A DNA stretch of 32,061 nucleotides from Candidatus Methylomirabilota bacterium (GTDB lineage: Bacteria; Methylomirabilota; Methylomirabilia; Rokubacteriales; CSP1-6): the NCBI GenBank assembly GCA_035764725.1, contig DASTYT010000143.1, positions 1 to 32,061 on the forward strand. The letters run 5' to 3'. The number at the start of each line of letters is the position of its first letter. The first letter of the stretch is position 1. The position numbers and the translations under genes are program-made. Below, piece by piece: positions 27,877-32,061 of the stretch. The notes beneath the pieces are model-generated. The model searched no databases and was not told the DNA's origin. It saw nothing but the letters and a program-made list of their open reading frames with translations.

Positions 27877-27951
27877 CCGCCCCTCTAGTTCCTTGCCCCA
27901 AGCCGTGCTTTCGCCTAGCCTAGCGGGGATTGTGACCTCCGCGGGGCACTC

Positions 27952-30900
27952 ATGAGGGGCAGGAAAAAGGCGGTCAAGCGCCCACTGACGGCCAGGAAGG
28001 CCGCCGTTTCCCGAAACGGGCGCGGCCCCGCGGCTCCCTCTCCCGGCGACGAGCGTCTCGCCGAAGCGCTCGCACAGCAGGCCGCCACCGCCGACATCCT
28101 CCGCATCATCGCGGCCTCGCGCACGGACTCGCAGCCGGTCTTCGATGCCATCGCTGAAAGCGCCGCGCGCCTCTGCGCGTCATACGATGCTGCGATCTAC
28201 CGCCTGGAGGCCGATCGGCTGGTGCTCGCAGCCCACCACGGCCCGATCGTGCTGGGGCGAGTCGGGGAGTTTTCCCTCCCGGTCCAGGGGTCGGTAGCAG
28301 GTCACGCCATTCGCGAGCGGCGTGCGATCCAGGTCGCCGACGCCCAGGCCGTGGGCAATCGCTACCCCGTGACCGGCGGGCACGCCCCGCGCATGGGCGT
28401 TCGCACCATGCTGTGCGTACCGCTCCTGCTGAACGGGGTCGCCGTTGGCGCGTTCTCGCTTCGCCGCACCGAAGTGCAGCGCTTCACGACGCGGCAGATC
28501 GCCCTACTGCGCACCTTCGCTGACCAGGCCGTCATCGCCATCGAGAACGCACGCTTGTTCCGAGAGTCGCAGGAGCGCAACCGCGATCTCACGGAGTCGC
28601 TGGAGCGAGAGACGGCAACCAGCGAGATCCTGCGCGTCATCAGCAGCTCGCCCACCGATCTCCAGCCCGTGTTCGACATGATCGCCAGGAGTGCGGCCGT
28701 CCTGTGCGGCGCGGAGGTCAGCGCGGTTACTCGCTTCGACGGCGAGCTGGTGCATCTGGTGGCTGTACACGGATCGAGCCCGCGGGGAGCCGATGCCCTC
28801 CGGAAGGTCTTTCCCCGCCCGCCGAGCGGTGAAACCGTCGCGGTACGGTGCATCCGCGATCGCGCGATCATCAATGTCCCTGACGTGCTGGGTGATCCAG
28901 AGTTCGGCATCAAGGCGGCGGCGCGGGCGAGCGGTTTCCGGGGCACGCTCGGGGTCCCGATGCTCCGGGGCGGCCGCGCTCTCGGCGCGATCGTGCTCGG
29001 CCGCAGCCAGGTCGGGCCGTTCAGCGAGCGAGAGGTCGACCTCATCCGCACCTTCGCCGACCAGGCCGTCATCGCCATCGAGAACGCGCGGCTATTCCAG
29101 GAAACGAGCGACCGCAATCGCGACCTGGCGGAGTCGCTGGAGCGGGAGACGGCGACCAGCGAGATCCTGCGCGTGATCAGCAGCTCGCCCAGCGACCTGC
29201 AGCCCGTCTTCGACATCATCGCCAAGAATGCGGCCCTCCTGTGCGGGGCTGGGGTCGGCGCGGTCACGCGCTTCGACGGGGAGCTGGTTCACCTGGTGGC
29301 GGTACATGGATCAACCCAGCGCGGCGCGGCTGCCCTGCGGAGGGCGTTCCCCCGCCCGCCCAGCGGCGAGACGGCCACGGCGCGGGCCATTCGCGACCGC
29401 GCGGTCGTTCACATCTCTGACGTGCTGGACGATCCGGAGTTCGCCATGCGGGAGGCCGCCGTGGTGGGCGGCTTCCGCGCCTCACTCGCCGTCCCGATGC
29501 TGCGTGACGGCCGCGCGCTCGGCGCCATCGTCGTGGGGCGCCGCAAAGTCGGCCCATACAGCGAGCTGGAGATCGACCTCCTTCGCACGTTCGCCGCCCA
29601 GGCCGTCATCGCGATCGAGAACGTGCGGCTGTTCCAGGAGCTAGGTGTCCGCAACCGGGATCTGACCGATTCGCTGGAGCAGCAGACGGCCACCGGGGAG
29701 ATCCTGCGGGTGATCGCCAGCTCGCCCAATGACCTCCAGCCCGTCTTCGACATCATTGCGAGGAGCGCGGCCCTCCTGTGCGGTGCGGAATCCAGCACGG
29801 TGACCCGTTACGACGGCGACCTGGTGCACATGGTGGCCATCCACGGCTCCAGTCAGCGCGGCGTCGACGCGCTCCGGGCGGCCTTCCCCCGCCCCCCCAG
29901 CGGCGAGACGGCGGCCGTCCGGGCCATCCGCGACCGGGCGATCGCTCACATCCCGGACGTGCTGACCGACGCGGAGTTCGGCATCCAGGGCGCCGCGGTG
30001 GCGAGCGGCTTCCGGTCCGTGCTCGGCGTCCCGATGCTGCGCGACGGCCGCGCGCTCGGCGCGATTGCTGTCGGACGCAGCAAGGTCGGGCCGTTCAGCA
30101 ACCGGGAGATCGACCTCCTGCGCACCTTCGCCGACCAGGCGGTCATCGCCATCGAGAACGTGCGCTTGTTCAACACGCTCGAAACCAAGAACCGGGACCT
30201 CGCCGAGTCGCTCGAGCAGCAGACGGCCACCGGCGAGATCCTACAGGTCATCTCGGGCTCGCCCACCAACGTGCAGCCGGTGTTCGATGCGGTGGCGAGC
30301 AGCGCCGCCCGGCTGTGCGATGCGTTCGATTCCGCCATCTTCCGCCGTGACGGGGACCGGCTCCTCCTCGTGGCGCATCATGGTCCCATTCTCGTGGGAC
30401 GTGTGGGAGAGTTCTCGCTCCCCCTGGTACGGGGCACGGCGGCGGGCCGCACCGTGCTCGACGGCCGCACCATTCACGTCGCCGACATGCAGCGGGAGAC
30501 GGCCGAGTTCCCCGAGAGCGCGGACAACGCGGCCCACATGGGCTTCCGTACCATCCTCAGCGTACCCCTCATGCGCGAAGGGCTTGCGATCGGAACGATT
30601 CAGCTCCGGCGGACCGATGCTCGTCCGTTCACCGAACGGCAGGTGACCCTGCTCCAGACCTTCGCCAACCAGGCCGTCATCGCCATCGAGAACACGCGGC
30701 TCTTCACCGAGCTGGACGCGCGCAATCGCGACCTGACCGAGACCCTGGAGCAGCAGACGGCGACCGGCGAGATCCTGCGCGTGATCTCGAGCTCCCCCCA
30801 GGACGTCCAGCCCGTCTTCGACACGATCGCCCACAGCGCGAAGCGGCTCTGTGAAGCGGAGTTCGCATTCGTCTTCCGCTACGACGGAGGGCTCGTGCAC

Positions 30901-32061
30901 TTCGTCGCCCAGCACGGGCTCTCGGCCGACGGTTTGAAGGCCCTGCGCACCGCCTGGCCGGCCCCCCTCGACGGCGCGACGGCGGCGGGGCGGGCGATAC
31001 GCGACCGGGTGATCGCGCACATTCCGGACATCCGCGAGGATCCGGCCTACGGTCACAATCAGGTCGCGGCGATCGCGAATTTCCGGAGCGTCGTGGCCAT
31101 TCCCATGCTGCGCGACGGCGAGCCCATCGGCGCGATCACCGTGAACCGCCCGAAGGCCGGCGCGTTTCCCGAGCGGCTCATCGAGCTCCTCAAGACCTTC
31201 GCAGATCAAGCCGTGATCGCGGTGGAGAACGTGCGCCTCTTCACCGAGCTGGACGCCCGCAACCGCGATCTCACCGAGACCCTGGACCAGCAAACCGCGA
31301 CGGGCGAGATCCTGCGCGCGATCTCCGGCTCGCCCACGGACGTGCAGCCGGTGTTCGACACCATCGCGCGCAACGCGCGGCGCCTCTGCAGTGGAGAGTT
31401 CTGCCAGGTCTTCCGGGTCGAGGATGGGCAGCTCCACAACGTGGCCAACGACGGGCAGAACGCTGAAGGGCTGGCCGCCATTCGCGCGGCGTTTCCCCGG
31501 CCGGTCGACGAGGGCACGTCAGCAGGACGAGCCGTGCTGACCGCTGCCGTCTCCCAGATTCCCGACGTCACGGCCGAGCCTGCCTACGGCACGACCGGGG
31601 TGGCTCAAACGGTCGGCTTTCGCAGCATCGCCGCCGTGCCCATCCTGCGCGACGGCGCCCCCATCGGAGCCATTGCCGTCGGACGCGGCGAGGTGGGCCG
31701 CTTTCCAGAGCGGCAGGTCGAGCTCCTCAAGACCTTCGCCGACCAGGCCGTCATCGCCATCGAGAACGTGCGGCTCTTCAAGGAGCTGGAGGTCCGCAAT
31801 CGTGACCTCACCGAGACCCTGGAGCAGCAGACCGCCACCGGCGAGATCCTGCGCGTGATCTCGAGCTCGCCCACCGACGCGCAGCCGGTGTTCGACACGA
31901 TCGCCCACAGCGCGAGCCGGCTATGCGACGCTCGTTGCTTCGTCTTCCGCTTCGATGGGGAAAAGATCCACTTCGTGGCGCAGCACGGGCTGGAGCCGGA
32001 TCGTGTCGAGCAGGTACGCTCGGCGTGGCCGAGGACCCCCACGCGCGGCACGGCGTCCGGG
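27952..32061 (+). CDS. Giant multi-GAF-domain sensor protein (3' partial)
   Basis: Open from ATG 27952 to the window edge, 1,370 codons without a stop. A GGGG ribosome site lies five bases upstream. A basic N terminus (RGRKKAVKRPLTARKAAVS) is followed by seven complete GAF domains and the start of an eighth, at about residues 60-205, 240-384, 419-563, 598-742, 777-920, 955-1099, 1134-1278 and 1313 onward. Each ends in TFADQAVIAIEN and a helical linker with NRDLTE, LEQQTATGEILRVISSSP and QPVFD. No membrane segment, so cytoplasmic. GAF domains bind small ligands or cyclic nucleotides and signal through coiled-coil linkers. The output module is beyond the window; in comparable proteins it is usually a histidine kinase, or a cyclase or phosphatase. 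Ligands are unknown, and conserved Cys for a bilin was not noted. Confidence 0.9.
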   Translation, partial: MRGRKKAVKRPLTARKAAVSRNGRGPAAPSPGDERLAEALAQQAATADILRIIAASRTDSQPVFDAIAESAARLCASYDAAIYRLEADRLVLAAHHGPIVLGRVGEFSLPVQGSVAGHAIRERRAIQVADAQAVGNRYPVTGGHAPRMGVRTMLCVPLLLNGVAVGAFSLRRTEVQRFTTRQIALLRTFADQAVIAIENARLFRESQERNRDLTESLERETATSEILRVISSSPTDLQPVFDMIARSAAVLCGAEVSAVTRFDGELVHLVAVHGSSPRGADALRKVFPRPPSGETVAVRCIRDRAIINVPDVLGDPEFGIKAAARASGFRGTLGVPMLRGGRALGAIVLGRSQVGPFSEREVDLIRTFADQAVIAIENARLFQETSDRNRDLAESLERETATSEILRVISSSPSDLQPVFDIIAKNAALLCGAGVGAVTRFDGELVHLVAVHGSTQRGAAALRRAFPRPPSGETATARAIRDRAVVHISDVLDDPEFAMREAAVVGGFRASLAVPMLRDGRALGAIVVGRRKVGPYSELEIDLLRTFAAQAVIAIENVRLFQELGVRNRDLTDSLEQQTATGEILRVIASSPNDLQPVFDIIARSAALLCGAESSTVTRYDGDLVHMVAIHGSSQRGVDALRAAFPRPPSGETAAVRAIRDRAIAHIPDVLTDAEFGIQGAAVASGFRSVLGVPMLRDGRALGAIAVGRSKVGPFSNREIDLLRTFADQAVIAIENVRLFNTLETKNRDLAESLEQQTATGEILQVISGSPTNVQPVFDAVASSAARLCDAFDSAIFRRDGDRLLLVAHHGPILVGRVGEFSLPLVRGTAAGRTVLDGRTIHVADMQRETAEFPESADNAAHMGFRTILSVPLMREGLAIGTIQLRRTDARPFTERQVTLLQTFANQAVIAIENTRLFTELDARNRDLTETLEQQTATGEILRVISSSPQDVQPVFDTIAHSAKRLCEAEFAFVFRYDGGLVHFVAQHGLSADGLKALRTAWPAPLDGATAAGRAIRDRVIAHIPDIREDPAYGHNQVAAIANFRSVVAIPMLRDGEPIGAITVNRPKAGAFPERLIELLKTFADQAVIAVENVRLFTELDARNRDLTETLDQQTATGEILRAISGSPTDVQPVFDTIARNARRLCSGEFCQVFRVEDGQLHNVANDGQNAEGLAAIRAAFPRPVDEGTSAGRAVLTAAVSQIPDVTAEPAYGTTGVAQTVGFRSIAAVPILRDGAPIGAIAVGRGEVGRFPERQVELLKTFADQAVIAIENVRLFKELEVRNRDLTETLEQQTATGEILRVISSSPTDAQPVFDTIAHSASRLCDARCFVFRFDGEKIHFVAQHGLEPDRVEQVRSAWPRTPTRGTASG
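28081..32061 (+). repeat. Tandem GAF-linker repeat, period about 537 bp
   Basis: The TFADQAVIAIEN anchor begins at 28513, 29050, 29587, 30124, 30658, 31195 and 31732: spacings 537, 537, 537, 534, 537 and 537 bp (179 or 178 residues). Linker DNA is very similar between units, e.g. CTGGAGCAGCAGAC and GGCGAGATCCTGCGCGTGATC recur. Units fall into three types: A (GAF1, GAF5; HHGPI and GRVGEFSLP), B (GAF2-4; FPRPPSGET and AVHGS) and C (GAF6-8; FVAQHGL or related). The repeats are internal to one gene and probably arose by unequal recombination. Confidence 0.85.

Noticed and set aside
27877..27951. Possible promoter (TTGCCC / TAGCCT) before the GAF gene
   Set aside because: Only about half of each hexamer matches consensus; too weak to call.
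27932..27955. Seven-codon frame (GTG to TGA) overlapping the GAF protein start as ATGA
   Set aside because: No ribosome site and no regulatory residue pattern; likely chance.
28081..32061. Regular repeats considered as a CRISPR or satellite array
   Set aside because: The period is over 500 bp, the frame is fully open and each unit encodes a GAF domain.

Overview
The window (32,061 bp, very GC-rich, roughly 70% by eye, densely packed genes with short spacers) looks like a chromosomal segment of an environmental, probably soil or subsurface bacterium. The gene mix fits uncultivated high-GC lineages such as Candidatus Rokubacteria/Methylomirabilota: an adenylate-cyclase/AAA/TPR signalling protein, a family-5 ABC transporter, a phosphotriesterase-like lactonase, a luciferase-like F420-type oxidoreductase, a CoxL-like molybdenum hydroxylase and a giant multi-GAF protein. 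That placement is an inference from gene content; no rRNA gene is present. I see no tRNA, rRNA, CRISPR array, prophage or insertion sequence.

Layout. 1-3078 (+): cyclase-AAA-TPR regulator, open at the left edge and split by an in-frame TAG at 1834-1836. 3075-4130 (-): phosphotriesterase-like metal hydrolase, sharing its stop region with the regulator. 4241-10157 (+): one run holding a peptide-type substrate-binding protein, two permeases (no ATPases), 6-phosphogluconate dehydrogenase and an LLM-family oxidoreductase. 10161-11171 (-): tryptophanyl-tRNA synthetase, preceded by a 5' leader (11172-11356) with a Trp-Cys-Trp leader peptide and three stacked hairpins, a previously unannotated-looking tryptophan attenuator. 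11574-12860 (+): DUF222/HNH endonuclease-like protein of somewhat lower GC, followed by a frameshifted remnant (12867-13089) of a second copy of the neighbouring M20 dipeptidase gene.

13098-25019 (-): a long co-directional block. In transcription order it reads: MFS transporter, HIT-like CxxC protein, second MFS transporter, DinB-fold protein, acyl-CoA dehydrogenase (apparent CTG start), secreted unknown protein, Fe3+/phosphonate-type ABC importer (binding protein, fused double permease, ATPase), small secreted unknown protein, HpcH/HpaI-type aldolase homologue with altered active-site residues, and M20 metallopeptidase. Spacers are at most 46 bp and several genes overlap, so one or a few operons are likely.

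25091-27876 (+): a molybdenum-hydroxylase large subunit without its FAD and FeS partners, overlapping a YbaK-type aminoacyl-tRNA deacylase by GTGA. 27952-32061 (+): start of a giant sensor of at least 1,370 residues, with seven complete GAF domains and part of an eighth, repeating about every 179 residues and running off the right edge.

The genes read as a scavenging heterotroph's kit: import of peptides, phosphonate or iron and organic acids, oxidation and hydrolysis of organics, and large cytoplasmic sensors. The best candidates for something undescribed are the trpS attenuator and the multi-GAF array with its A-B-B-B-A-C-C-C order.
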